Notes under the pieces: model-generated | Told to the model about the DNA's origin: nothing | Seen by the model: only the letters and a program-made list of their open reading frames with translations | Databases searched by the model: none | Assembly (NCBI GenBank): GCA_016719015.1 | Contig: JADKAZ010000016.1 | Location: forward strand, 1 to 64,000 | Reading direction: 5' to 3' | Length of the DNA stretch: 64,000 nt | Source of the DNA: Chitinophagaceae bacterium | Lineage (GTDB): Bacteria; Bacteroidota; Bacteroidia; Chitinophagales; Chitinophagaceae | Shown: one piece after another, positions 18,123 through 27,120 of the stretch | Position numbering within the stretch: the first letter of the stretch is position 1 | How the letters are laid out: the number at the start of each line of letters is the position of its first letter | Made by a program: the position numbers and the translations under genes

Positions 18123-19139
18123 ATGACGCTTATGAATATTTTCAAACCTGGGATTTCTCTTGGCCTCGTTATTCTTTTATTTAGCAATACCCTACTGGGG
18201 CAAACAAAGCCAGCAGTTAAGAAAAAAAATTATTGCAATCCGTTGGTTATTGGTCAACCCTCTACAAAAAGGTTATCAGTTGTATATGAAATACAACCCA
18301 CCCATTCCGGTGCTACAAATTTTACGTCTGCCCCTTTGGCAACATATACTACCACCAGCAGTCCGGCACATAGCATCCGGTTAATCTACAACAAAACACT
18401 TTTTACAAAGCCTAAACTGTATATGAGTTTTTCAGCCGGTTACTGGTTTAGCGGTTTTAATGTTACCAACAGGAGTAATAACTCTTTTGCAAGAATGCTG
18501 GGACAAAGTCGTTTTCATTCCCTCAATGCCAGCAGTAATATTTTTAAGCCGCTCAATGAAAAAAACTTTCTTTTACTAAATCTGTCAGTAGAAGCCAACG
18601 GCAACGCAACGTCCTTCAAAAATTTTTCCGGGGATAATATATTATTGGGTGGGGCTGCTATTTTTGGATGGAAGAAGGGTTTTAAAAGAATGTGGGGGCT
18701 GGGAATTTTTCGGGGTTATCGTCTAGGAAAAGTCATACATGTACCTGCATTACTGTATAACAATTCATTTAATAAAGAATGGGGAATAGATGCTTTATTG
18801 CCGGCCCGACTCAATTTCCGGTATAAGTCTTCCGCAACTGCATTATGGTTGTTGGGATACGAACTGGATGGCACCCAGTTTGCCTTGCAAAATTCAAATC
18901 CCCTTTTCAATAATGCATTTTTTCAAAGAGGTGAAATACGACCTAAAATAGGTTTAGAAAAACAACTTAATAAAAATTGGGCTTTTACAATAAACGCCGG
19001 CGTTCGGATTAACGGACGTTTCAATGTTAGCAGCGATTATGGAGGTAAAAACTTAATAGTGGAATCGAATCCTTCGCCATCCCTTTTTATTAACGGAGGT
19101 TTACATATTGTCAATTTTGTAAAGAAGAAAAAGAAATAG
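18123..19139 (+). CDS. Secreted or outer membrane protein, unknown
   Basis: 338 residues. Signal peptide with cleavage near NTLLGQ. A second in-frame ATG at 18132 (MNIFKPG) is an equally good start. The mature part is rich in aromatic, alternating strands (LYMSFSAGYWFSGFNV, FNVSSDYGGKNLIVES, LFINGGLHIVNF) and ends with a Lys cluster, suggesting a beta-barrel or other beta-rich envelope protein. No domain recognised. It follows the CIA30-like gene by 97 bases on the same strand, a possible but unproved operon. Confidence 0.55.
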   Translation: MTLMNIFKPGISLGLVILLFSNTLLGQTKPAVKKKNYCNPLVIGQPSTKRLSVVYEIQPTHSGATNFTSAPLATYTTTSSPAHSIRLIYNKTLFTKPKLYMSFSAGYWFSGFNVTNRSNNSFARMLGQSRFHSLNASSNIFKPLNEKNFLLLNLSVEANGNATSFKNFSGDNILLGGAAIFGWKKGFKRMWGLGIFRGYRLGKVIHVPALLYNNSFNKEWGIDALLPARLNFRYKSSATALWLLGYELDGTQFALQNSNPLFNNAFFQRGEIRPKIGLEKQLNKNWAFTINAGVRINGRFNVSSDYGGKNLIVESNPSPSLFINGGLHIVNFVKKKKK

Positions 19140-19288
19140 TATACCTAAAAAAAATACAGCTAAAAGAAGTACTTGGACTTTCCGGACTGGTGCTATTTAT
19201 AATAATAATTGTATCCTGCTACACCATCCCGTAATGAGCTGTGCAACGATTGTTCAAATTTTTTAGCACCATTATTGTAACTTTCAAT

Positions 19289-20521
19289 ATGAATAAAATT
19301 ATTAAAATGGTAAAAATGGTATTTGCAGCGGCGGGCCTTCTGTTCGTAGCGGCCTGCTCATCACAAAAATCCCCTTCCAGTTCGGAAGGCTCATCATCCG
19401 TAGAAACATTGCCTCCCAACAGCCCGCAATACAAACCGGCTTTTGTAGGACAAACCCGGATTACGTCGGTAAAAACCGGCACCGCTTATTCCACTAAAGT
19501 CATCACACGGGCATTGGAAAAACCCTGGAGTTTGGCGGCCTTACCGGATGGTCGTTTCCTGGTAACAGAGAAAGAAGGCAGTCTCCGCATCGTAAACACC
19601 AATGGCACGGTAAGTAACAAAATTACCGGTGTGCCAACCGTGGATGCAGGCGGGCAAGGTGGTTTGCTGGGTGTTGCATTGGATCCAGATTATGCCAACA
19701 ACCGCATGATCTATTTTGTTTTTAGTGAACCGGTAACAGGCGGCAATCATGCAGCCGTTGCTAAAGCAAGATTAACAAACGATGAAACGGCGATTGAAAA
19801 TGTAACAGTGATCTACCGGGTGACGCCGACCTACAAAGGACGTTTACACAATGGTGGTAAACTGGCATTTAATAAAGACGGTCATTTATTTGTAAGCACC
19901 GGTGAACGTTCGGATATGGCAACCCGTCCGCTGGCACAGGATAATGCCACCAGTTTGGGGAAAATAGTACTGATTACAAAAACAGGACAAGCCGTTACCG
20001 ATCCGTTGATGCTACCCAAACCAAATGACCGTCCAGAAATATTTTCCAGCGGTCATCGCAATCCGTTGGGTATTGCTATTCATCCTACTACCGGCGATCT
20101 GTGGGAAGCAGAAATGGGTCCCAGGGGTGGCGATGAGATCAATATCATTCGCCGGGGCAAAAATTATGGGTGGCCGGTGATCACCTACGGTATTGAATAC
20201 AGTGGCCAAACCATCGGGCAGGGACTTACTCAAAAAGATGGCTACGAACAGCCGTTGTATTATTGGGATCCGTCTATTTCACCCGGCGGTATTGCGTTTT
20301 ATACCGGCACCGCTATTCCCGAGTGGCAACATAATTTATTTGTTGCCAGTTTGAGTGGGAAACATATTATCCGCTTAGCGTTGAATGGAAATAAAGTGAC
20401 CGGTGAAGAACGTTTATTGGCCTCCGAAAATCAGCGATTCCGTGATGTATGTATGGGCAAAGATGGTAAGTTGTATGCCATTACGGATGATGGAAGAATG
20501 TATAGCCTGGGTAAAGAATGA
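19289..20521 (+). CDS. PQQ-dependent sugar dehydrogenase-like lipoprotein
   Basis: 410 residues from MNKIIKMVKMV; an upstream in-frame ATG at 19241 only lengthens the leader. The lipobox is LFVAAC near residue 23. The body is a glucose/sorbosone dehydrogenase (YliI/Gdh-B type) six-blade propeller: EKPWSLAALPDGRFLVTEKEG, GGQGGLLGVALDPDY, HNGGKLAFNKDGHLFVSTGE, HRNPLGIAIHPTTGDLWEAE with GPRGGDEINI, and GKNYGWPVITYGIEY. The family oxidises aldoses at C1 in the periplasm using PQQ and Ca2+ and passes electrons onward. No pqq synthesis gene is in the window, so cofactor supply is unknown. A clear terminator follows. Confidence 0.85.
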   Translation: MNKIIKMVKMVFAAAGLLFVAACSSQKSPSSSEGSSSVETLPPNSPQYKPAFVGQTRITSVKTGTAYSTKVITRALEKPWSLAALPDGRFLVTEKEGSLRIVNTNGTVSNKITGVPTVDAGGQGGLLGVALDPDYANNRMIYFVFSEPVTGGNHAAVAKARLTNDETAIENVTVIYRVTPTYKGRLHNGGKLAFNKDGHLFVSTGERSDMATRPLAQDNATSLGKIVLITKTGQAVTDPLMLPKPNDRPEIFSSGHRNPLGIAIHPTTGDLWEAEMGPRGGDEINIIRRGKNYGWPVITYGIEYSGQTIGQGLTQKDGYEQPLYYWDPSISPGGIAFYTGTAIPEWQHNLFVASLSGKHIIRLALNGNKVTGEERLLASENQRFRDVCMGKDGKLYAITDDGRMYSLGKE

Positions 20522-20544
20522 TCATACACATATAAATAACTATT

Positions 20545-20577
20545 CCGGCTATTATGAATAATGACAGCCGGTTTTTT
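20545..20577 (+). terminator. Intrinsic terminator after PQQ dehydrogenase gene
   Basis: Stem CCGGCT / AGCCGG with additional TTAT / ATAA pairing inside, followed at once by six T, 24 bases after the stop. Confidence 0.8.
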
Positions 20578-20695
20578 ATTGAATTAGCTTGAAAAGAACT
20601 TCTACAAATAATGTTTGTATGGCTGAAGAAAAGATCCTGCCTGTTGCTGTGATCCTGCCTGGTAGGTTGAAGAAAATACTGTGTCAATATTTTAA

Positions 20696-22543
20696 TTAAT
20701 TTCTTGCAGACTTGGGTGGAGTAAACGTAGGTATTCTAGGTGACTTATAAAATTTCAGACTAATGTTAACACTTGCTGCTGTAATTTTAAAATTATCCTT
20801 GCGGTAGGAACGGTGGTACTGTAAACCGGCACTGGTTGTTTTATCTTCAGAAAGTGTATAAAGGTATGCTGCTTTTGTAAATGCAAAATCAGATTTTACC
20901 GTATCGCCTTTATATAACAGCACATTGTACTCTATAAAATCTCTTGTCTCCCGTTTGTAATGGATATTCCGTGCAGTGAAATTCCATTTTTGATCAGACT
21001 TGAACGAACTGGAAGGCTTTCTAAAAGTATACGTTACCGTAAGTTCTTCAATCTTCATTCTATCCGGACTGAAAGTTCCTTCAATTGTAATATCGTACAA
21101 TCCTTTGGGTTCTATCCAACTCGCTTTCTCGTTAATTTCTAGCTTACCGCTAAAGTTTCGTCCTTTGATCTGAATTGGGTCCCCCCGCTTTTTGGATTTC
21201 ACATCCGGTGTGGTTTGAGAATATGATGACAGACCCATTTCAGCAATTCCTTTTTCTTCGGGAGTATAATAATTGGCCAACTCACTTTTATCTATGACGG
21301 TATGAACGTCGCACGGGGCTTCAATGCGAATAAATATGTTCACTGTATCAACGGCAACTTTTTTATTTTCCAGATTGGGAAAATGTAACCTCGCTATTTC
21401 TTCAAACTTTGCTTTATACGCAGATGTACCCCCACCAGAAAAAGCCATGAATAACGCCAATGCATCAGGAGAAAGAGTAGGATTGTCACTTTTCAAGGTA
21501 TTCCCCAATACCCACGGATCAACTCCGATTGAAAGCAAGTCCCGACGTATTGCACGGTTAAGCCAAAGAAAACGGTCAAACACATCCGTCTCCTTGCTAA
21601 TGCCAAACTGTTCCTGGTGCTTGCGAAAATCAAAGATTAATCCACCCTCCATTTCCATTCTTTTAAACATGGCATACATATGTTCCAGTTTCACTTGCTC
21701 GGTTTGTGCAGCAGTCTCCACTTTTAGGGCGGCTTCAAACAATTGAACCATCTTGGCATTGATCACATCATCACTGACCGATTTACCCTGAAAATATTTT
21801 TCCCTGACAAAAGCAGCTGGCCCACTATACATCCTGATCAGCCCTTCACTCCCATTTTCTTTGTACTTCTGAAAAGCGGCATCAAATTGTTCCTGTAAAA
21901 GAAAATCCCAGCCTGCTTTCTCAAGGCTGATGGCTTTATCAATGCCTTTACCAATAGCGGTTCGTTTCCAGATAATCTTACCGATAGTTTCTGAGAACTT
22001 ATAATAATCGCCACCTTCTATAGAACCAATTGCCTGGCTTGCTTCAGCTACCACATCGGGATACTTGGTCAGGGCCTGGAGCATGGCCGACATATTGCTT
22101 TCCGGTACATTCTCCGCAATAATTTTCCCGATGAGAAGTTGAGTGCTTAATGCAGCCGCCTGCACATCAGTAGATGATACACCCTCGTATATCTGTTGAA
22201 GGTCTTCTTTGTTATCAGCTACAGCAGTTAAAATTTTTCCTGCCGTATTTTGATCCAAATTATTCTGTTTAATAAATTCTTTCACCCCATCAAGAAGGAT
22301 ATCTCCCGTCTTGTCCTTAGCCCAGTCACTGGCTCGTCTAGCCATTACTAAACTTTGCTTTTTAATGAAGGCAGTAATCTCCGCGGACTGTTTGGTTTGT
22401 TGAGTGTACCCGGTTATAGGAAGAAACAGGATAGGTAGAATAAGCAGTAATAAAAGTCTGTAACCAATACATGACTTGTTACATTTTAAATTCAAATTAT
22501 TTATTAATCCCTTTTGTATTAATGGCCATATACAATGTAGCAT
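20696..22543 (-). CDS. Exported protein of unknown function
   Basis: 615 residues. The hydrophobic core LLLLLILPILFLPITG lies at about 30-45, after an unusually long leader. The true start may be a later TTG near residue 16, so the N-terminus is uncertain. Residues about 50-350 look mostly helical and Lys/Glu-rich (AITAFIKKQSLVMARRASDW-like text, TGDILLDGVKEFIKQNNLD). About 395-610 look beta-rich (RGDPIQIKGRNFSGKLEIN, YDITIEGTF, ARNIHYKRETRDFIEYNV). No recognised domain or catalytic motif. It faces away from the plus-strand genes on its right and has no operon partner. Product location is periplasm or outer membrane by inference. Confidence 0.55.
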   Translation of the reverse strand: MLHCIWPLIQKGLINNLNLKCNKSCIGYRLLLLLILPILFLPITGYTQQTKQSAEITAFIKKQSLVMARRASDWAKDKTGDILLDGVKEFIKQNNLDQNTAGKILTAVADNKEDLQQIYEGVSSTDVQAAALSTQLLIGKIIAENVPESNMSAMLQALTKYPDVVAEASQAIGSIEGGDYYKFSETIGKIIWKRTAIGKGIDKAISLEKAGWDFLLQEQFDAAFQKYKENGSEGLIRMYSGPAAFVREKYFQGKSVSDDVINAKMVQLFEAALKVETAAQTEQVKLEHMYAMFKRMEMEGGLIFDFRKHQEQFGISKETDVFDRFLWLNRAIRRDLLSIGVDPWVLGNTLKSDNPTLSPDALALFMAFSGGGTSAYKAKFEEIARLHFPNLENKKVAVDTVNIFIRIEAPCDVHTVIDKSELANYYTPEEKGIAEMGLSSYSQTTPDVKSKKRGDPIQIKGRNFSGKLEINEKASWIEPKGLYDITIEGTFSPDRMKIEELTVTYTFRKPSSSFKSDQKWNFTARNIHYKRETRDFIEYNVLLYKGDTVKSDFAFTKAAYLYTLSEDKTTSAGLQYHRSYRKDNFKITAASVNISLKFYKSPRIPTFTPPKSARN

Positions 22544-22948
22544 AAAAAATGAATTTTGTTGTTAGAGCGGCCTTGAAAATCATTCTATAGATTATCATAT
22601 TGCTTATGGTCAAAATTAAACCACCAGTGAACCAAATAATAATGATTGATATCATCTAAATGAGTGATAGAAATTCAGCCGGAGTCGGTACCAGCATCCA
22701 ATGAGTTACTTTACTCAATACAGTACCTATCTATCCCAAAACAAAGCCATACTATAATGCAAAAACCCCTAACATTTCTCCTAATGGGAAATTCATTACC
22801 CGTAATTACACAATTGGTGAATTTCCTTGCAGCAAAAAAAGTTATTCGTCCCGGCTTTCATCATTATTTTGGACGGGCATACTTGTTGAATAAATAAGGT
22901 ATCAGCAATGCTCTGCACTTGCTGGTAATCATCATCAAAATTTATCAA
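22544..22948. other. 405-base intergenic region
   Basis: Lies between the divergent 615-residue protein gene and the DUF4136 gene. An open frame at 22664-22897 has no leader, no family resemblance and unusual composition, so I do not call it a gene. Otherwise AT-rich and unremarkable. Confidence 0.5.
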
Positions 22949-23512
22949 ATGAAAAAAATAATTTCCCTGATCGCAGTTTCGATCTGGTTAGCCTCCTGCT
23001 CCACCCCAGCCTATGTACAACAGGATGAAAGCATACGTTTATCTGATTACAAAACCTATATGTGGATTGACACTAGAGCGAATGAAAATGATCAATCTGC
23101 CCGGGCAACTGCCTATGCCGATATTCCGGTTCGTAATGAAGTGAATAAGCAGCTAAGAAATTTTGGATGGCAGGAAGTCACTGAAAATCCGGATGTACTG
23201 GTAAGTTATGAGGTGTTGGTGGAAAGAAGCAGGGAAACAAGAAGCGATCCTATCTATAGCCAGGCATTTACAAGATCCTATTATAATCCTTATACCCGCC
23301 GATGGTCAACCATGTATTATCCTTCGCAGTTCCAGGGATACCAGGTATATGATACACCAGTGAGGGATGGCACAGTAACCATCACTCTTGTTGACAGTAA
23401 GACAGATAAAAATATCTGGCAGGGCTGGTCCACTGAACGATTGAGCGGAACAAGGCTAAGCTCTGAACAGGTAGAAGGCACCGTGCAGCGGATATTTGCA
23501 AAAAATAAATAA
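22949..23512 (+). CDS. DUF4136 lipoprotein
   Basis: 187 residues started at MKKIISLIAVS; an upstream in-frame ATG (22919) would only add residues before the leader. The lipobox SIWLASC gives a lipidated Cys near residue 18. The mature part fits DUF4136: DYKTYMWID near the start, RNEVNKQLRNFGWQEV, NPDVLVSYEVLVE, a Tyr/Arg-rich low-complexity middle (SYYNPYTRRWSTMYYPS), then GTVTITLVDSKTDKNIWQGW and a conserved C-terminal strand. Members are envelope lipoproteins of unknown role. Apparently monocistronic. Confidence 0.8.
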   Translation: MKKIISLIAVSIWLASCSTPAYVQQDESIRLSDYKTYMWIDTRANENDQSARATAYADIPVRNEVNKQLRNFGWQEVTENPDVLVSYEVLVERSRETRSDPIYSQAFTRSYYNPYTRRWSTMYYPSQFQGYQVYDTPVRDGTVTITLVDSKTDKNIWQGWSTERLSGTRLSSEQVEGTVQRIFAKNK

Positions 23513-23701
23513 TTCGATGTCAGGGTTTGCATACCCAAATAAAATGCCGGAGGCCTCTCCTCGCATAGGAAGTTGTCGCATCCATAATGCACTTCAAATG
23601 GTGAGTAAAATCATTGTACAAGATGAGCATTTTCAACCATCTGGTGTTGGTTAATATCTAATTTTATATCATAAGATATTTAACCGCTCAAATAACTCCA
23701 C

Positions 23702-24304
23702 ATGAAAATAAATTCAAAGCTTTCGGGGTCTTTTCTTTCTGCGAGTAAAATGTGCTTACTGTTCTTACTGATATTTCTATTGAACAACCCTATTCATTCG
23801 CAACCACCTGCCAAAGCATCCGGTTGGTATTTTACCAACTATTCATTCAAAGATGGATCCCTTAGAAAGGAATCTGTACTAATGGGAACTACCACCAAAA
23901 TCTATGACACTATACACTACAAAGGAGATAAAGGCAACATAGTAATTTCACAAAAGAGGTATGACTTAAAAACAGGTAAGTTACTGGCCGGAGTAACCTA
24001 TAATGTTATATGGACAGACCCCCCTGTAGTATTGAAACCGGATATCAAAACTTCTGTCAATTATGAATTAAAAACTACATCGTCTTTAAGTTGGAAAGCA
24101 CCACAACAATCTATTCATGTAGATCAGGGACTATATGGAATATATTATATTACTACTGGAGGTATTAAATATATCAAAAAAGATATCCGTGAAAAACTAA
24201 CTACTGAAAAACCGATACTGAAAGGTACCAAGGGTGCTAAAAGAGTTATACAAGTAAACTTAGGCAATGGATTCCATGCGGTCTATACTTACGAATGGAG
24301 ATAG
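23702..24304 (+). CDS. Secreted protein of unknown function
   Basis: 200 residues. A signal peptide with hydrophobic core CLLFLLIFLLNNPIHS is cleaved near residue 34. The mature part is basic and beta-rich (KASGWYFTNYSFKDGSL, YDTIHYKGDKGNIVIS, LLAGVTYNVIWTDPP, LYGIYYITTGGIKYIKK). Not recognised. Its 3' end abuts the remnant of a GreA/Rnk-like gene on the opposite strand, suggesting that something was inserted or deleted here in the past. Confidence 0.5.
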   Translation: MKINSKLSGSFLSASKMCLLFLLIFLLNNPIHSQPPAKASGWYFTNYSFKDGSLRKESVLMGTTTKIYDTIHYKGDKGNIVISQKRYDLKTGKLLAGVTYNVIWTDPPVVLKPDIKTSVNYELKTTSSLSWKAPQQSIHVDQGLYGIYYITTGGIKYIKKDIREKLTTEKPILKGTKGAKRVIQVNLGNGFHAVYTYEWR

Positions 24305-24425
24305 CACCAATATTTTCTTTTCTTTCCGGTTGGCCTGGTATGGAGTTACAATCATCAATTGACAGGGTGTTCGTTGCTATGTCCCTTACTTTTAAACGCC
24401 TGCCGATAAACAACCATTCAACTTT
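24300..24425 (-). pseudogene. Remnant of a GreA/Rnk-like gene
   Basis: On the minus strand the text GRRLKVRDIATNTLSID followed by PGQPERKENIGAIS matches residues about 60-95 of the intact GreA/Rnk-type gene at 12127-12522 (GSRLKVRDIETNALLE, then PDQANLKEKKISVLS). At DNA level the two plus-strand segments (24312-24410 and about 12247-12345) line up almost without gaps. Only this central third remains, with neither end of the gene, so it is a decayed paralogue. Confidence 0.7.
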
Positions 24426-24472
24426 TAATCGGTAACCTGTATTTTTGGACACCCAAATAATATCTGGGTAAC

Positions 24473-24505
24473 GTTCGGCTTTTTACCGCCTGGTAAAAAA
24501 CGAAC
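24473..24505 (+). promoter_or_regulatory. Perfect hairpin upstream of the 172-residue protein gene
   Basis: Arms GTTCG..TTTTTACC and GGTAAAAA..CGAAC with a GCCT loop, 31 bases before the start at 24536. The strand-symmetric A/T runs allow it to be a terminator for whatever once lay upstream, or a 5' leader/operator element. A shorter related text (ACCGCCTGGTAA) recurs after ompA at 29466. Confidence 0.5.
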
Positions 24506-24535
24506 AAACAATAGCATAAAATAAAAGGCAGGACA

Positions 24536-25054
24536 ATGAAAAACTTAAAACCAACTCTCAACCAACCATTAACATGGATTTTTAAGAAGAAGAAAATTAT
24601 TCTTCAAAGTGGTACAGAAACTATCATTGAGCTGATTGAGGAAAAACAATCAAAAGCATCCTTCCGGTTAGATGGTGAAAAATTTACCATCCGCAACAAA
24701 GGCTTTTGGAATGCAAAAACCATTATTGAAAAAGAAGGCGAACAGCTACTTATGCTGAAAAGAAATTTTTTGGGGAGCAAGGGTGTCATTGAATTTGAAA
24801 ATGGAAATCATTACTCCTGTAAAATCAGCAACTCTCCTTTAGCTAAACTTTCGTTTTTCAATAAAGACGAAAAAGAAATTCTTTACTACCAGTTAGAGGC
24901 AACACCAAAACCTAAAACGGTTTTAAATATCATTGACCATTCCACCAATGAAAAAGAATTGCTGATGCTGATAATTTTAGGATGCTATTCCTTTAAGGGA
25001 ATTGTAAGAGAGAATGACACCTCGAATCTAATTGTATTGGCAGCAGGTGCATAA
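24536..25054 (+). CDS. Conserved cytoplasmic protein, unknown
   Basis: 172 residues, no leader. Regular short strands with alternating charged and hydrophobic residues (KIILQSGTETIIELIEE, ASFRLDGEKFTIRNKGFW, GSKGVIEFENGNHYSCK, LSFFNKDEKEILYYQLE) and one hydrophobic segment near the end (ELLMLIILGCYSFKG). The pattern is reminiscent of LURP-one/scramblase-like beta-barrels, but I cannot confirm it. The quinone oxidoreductase-like gene follows by 61 bases on the same strand. Confidence 0.55.
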   Translation: MKNLKPTLNQPLTWIFKKKKIILQSGTETIIELIEEKQSKASFRLDGEKFTIRNKGFWNAKTIIEKEGEQLLMLKRNFLGSKGVIEFENGNHYSCKISNSPLAKLSFFNKDEKEILYYQLEATPKPKTVLNIIDHSTNEKELLMLIILGCYSFKGIVRENDTSNLIVLAAGA

Positions 25055-25115
25055 ACCGCCTTCCCTTTCCCGGGGGAACGTAAAAACAAATTAGATTTGT
25101 TACCTTCCTCTTAGC

Positions 25116-26090
25116 ATGAAAGCGGTTGTTTATACAAAATATGGCTCCCCGGCAGTACTTCAATTACAGGAAATTGAGAAACCAATTCCCAAAGAGAATG
25201 AAGTGCTGGTAAAAGTTTATGCTGCCTCTGTAAACTCATGGGACTGGGATTTGCTTAAGGGTAAGCCTTTCCTGGTTCGGATTATTGGCGGCTTATTTAA
25301 ACCCCGTCACAAAATATTAGGTGCCGACATTGCCGGAACAGTGGAAGCGATTGGCAATGATGTGAAAGACTTTAAACCCGGCGACGAAGTGTTTGGCGAT
25401 ATTGCCGGTTCTGGTTTTGGTGGGTTCGCAGAATATGTGGCGGTGCCGGAAAAATTATTGGCCCAAAAATCTCAGGTCATGAGTTTTGAACAGGCGGCTT
25501 CTTTACCACAAGCTGGTCTTCTTGCTTTGCAGGGGCTTCGTTATAAAGGAACCATAAAGCAGGGCGATGAGGTCTTAATCAACGGCGCTGGTGGTGGTGT
25601 TGGCACTATTGGCTTACAGTATGCGAAATTATTGGGGGCCGTGGTTACCTGTGTTGACAAAGCAGAAAAGTTTGACATGCTCCGTTCATTAGGCGCTGAT
25701 TATTTAATTGATTATACAAAAGAGGATTATACCAGGAATGATAAACAATATGACCGCATACTGGATGTTATTGCACATCGCTCCGTTAGTGATTATAAAA
25801 GGGCATTGAAACCTCACGGCATTTTTGCCATGATCGGTGGATCAATGGGTGGTCTTTTATTACAACTCATGTTCATTTGGCCTATTCTTTCCAGATTCAG
25901 CAATAAGAAATTAGGGATAATGGGCTATCGGCCAACCAGGAAAGATCTTGAATACCTTATCCAATTATTTGAAGAAGGCAAACTGATACCCGTTATTGAC
26001 AGAACGTATCCGTTACAGGAAGTGCCTGCTGCTTTTCAGTATTTTAGTGAAGGGAATATAAAAGGAAAGATCATTATAAATGTAGTCTAA
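25116..26090 (+). CDS. NAD(P)H:quinone oxidoreductase-like MDR enzyme
   Basis: 324 residues, medium-chain dehydrogenase/reductase of the zinc-free quinone reductase branch. N-terminal GroES-like domain (VVYTKYGSPAVLQLQEIEKP, YAASVNSWDWDLLKGKPF, LGADIAGTVEAIGNDVK). Rossmann domain with NGAGGGVGTIGLQYAKLLGA at about residues 152-172 and GADYLIDY. The catalytic zinc ligands of alcohol dehydrogenases are absent, consistent with quinone or enone reduction by NADPH. Cytoplasmic. The start fits the family N-terminus. The nearby Blh and rhodopsin genes are on the other strand and convergent, so no functional link is implied. Confidence 0.85.
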   Translation: MKAVVYTKYGSPAVLQLQEIEKPIPKENEVLVKVYAASVNSWDWDLLKGKPFLVRIIGGLFKPRHKILGADIAGTVEAIGNDVKDFKPGDEVFGDIAGSGFGGFAEYVAVPEKLLAQKSQVMSFEQAASLPQAGLLALQGLRYKGTIKQGDEVLINGAGGGVGTIGLQYAKLLGAVVTCVDKAEKFDMLRSLGADYLIDYTKEDYTRNDKQYDRILDVIAHRSVSDYKRALKPHGIFAMIGGSMGGLLLQLMFIWPILSRFSNKKLGIMGYRPTRKDLEYLIQLFEEGKLIPVIDRTYPLQEVPAAFQYFSEGNIKGKIIINVV

Positions 26091-26164
26091 TGTTTCTTTT
26101 CTGCAGAGTCTCAAAAAATAATACCTCTCCGCCTATCCCCAAGGATTGAATGGAAAATTTCCGA

Positions 26165-27097
26165 TTAACCAATTTTTCGATGTGTCCGGATATGACCATA
26201 CATGTCATGCATGATCTGCATATGCGGAGCTGTAAGAACGGCTAAGCCCATGAAAATATAAATAATAAAAGCCTGGTAACTGACAAACATAAAACCCAAC
26301 GACCCGACGATAAGTATACCAATAAGAGCAAGGGCACTGTATAAAATAACCTGCTTCACAACTTTTACCAATGAATATTTATCTCCTGCCCTCAGATATA
26401 GAATTATATTCCGCAACGATAAGACAGAATGCCATACAATAAAATAAAAAGTAAATCCTACTAATAATGGCAAATTGAAAAGTAAAAAAACAAGGATAGC
26501 AAACTGTACTAAAAAATATTCCGTTATGGGACCCGTATTTTTCCTGAGTAGAAAGTATAAAAAAATATTACAAAAGAAAAAGAGCAGCGATAAAGATAAA
26601 ACGAGGTAATGATTTTCTGTAACCCAATTTAATATCGGAAATCGTTCAATAGTAAAGCCTGACAATTGAATCAGCTGTTGTAATTCTCCGATATTATTCA
26701 GTAAAATAACTGCTAAAATAACAAGGCCATAGCTGCACACCAGCACTTTCCCTATTACCGAATTCGTATTGAAAAAGTACAAATCAGTCTCCCCAAAATG
26801 ATACGCTGCAAAAAGTAGAAATAATAAAATACCAGCTGCCGGAAAAAAATATATTACTGCACCGAAAACGACAAGCCTGGATATATAAAAGGTAAAAAAT
26901 CGGAATGCATAAAATTTTTGCTTACCTGATTCAGCACTTTTGTTAGCAACCAGCAAATCAGCGGCTCCATGAGGAATACCTAAAAAAATGATTCCGATTA
27001 AAAAAATTATAAATTGGCCATTAGCAGAAAGAGGCGGTAAAAGCCAATGCCCTGCTAATATCAAAATGCCAGCCAGTAATAATAAGGTGCGAAGCAT
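26165..27097 (-). CDS. blh: Beta-carotene 15,15'-dioxygenase, Brp/Blh family
   Basis: 310 residues, an integral membrane protein with about eight helices. It cleaves beta-carotene into two retinals, the chromophore of the rhodopsin encoded just upstream. The four conserved His regions are intact: H43 in LGIPHGAADL, H100 in AAYHFGETDLY, H223 in VWHSVLSLRN, H292 and H297 in APHMQIMHDMYG. These bind the non-haem iron. It is on the same strand as the rhodopsin gene, 68 bases downstream, with an inverted repeat between them that may lower its expression relative to the opsin. No carotenoid synthesis gene (crtB, crtI, crtY) is in the window, so beta-carotene must be made from elsewhere. Confidence 0.93.
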   Translation of the reverse strand: MLRTLLLLAGILILAGHWLLPPLSANGQFIIFLIGIIFLGIPHGAADLLVANKSAESGKQKFYAFRFFTFYISRLVVFGAVIYFFPAAGILLFLLFAAYHFGETDLYFFNTNSVIGKVLVCSYGLVILAVILLNNIGELQQLIQLSGFTIERFPILNWVTENHYLVLSLSLLFFFCNIFLYFLLRKNTGPITEYFLVQFAILVFLLFNLPLLVGFTFYFIVWHSVLSLRNIILYLRAGDKYSLVKVVKQVILYSALALIGILIVGSLGFMFVSYQAFIIYIFMGLAVLTAPHMQIMHDMYGHIRTHRKIG

Positions 27098-27120
27098 ACC
27101 CGTTATTAATTAAAGAAAAT

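Noticed and set aside
22664..22897. 77-residue open frame upstream of the DUF4136 gene
   Set aside because: No ribosome binding site, leader or recognisable family, and atypical composition.
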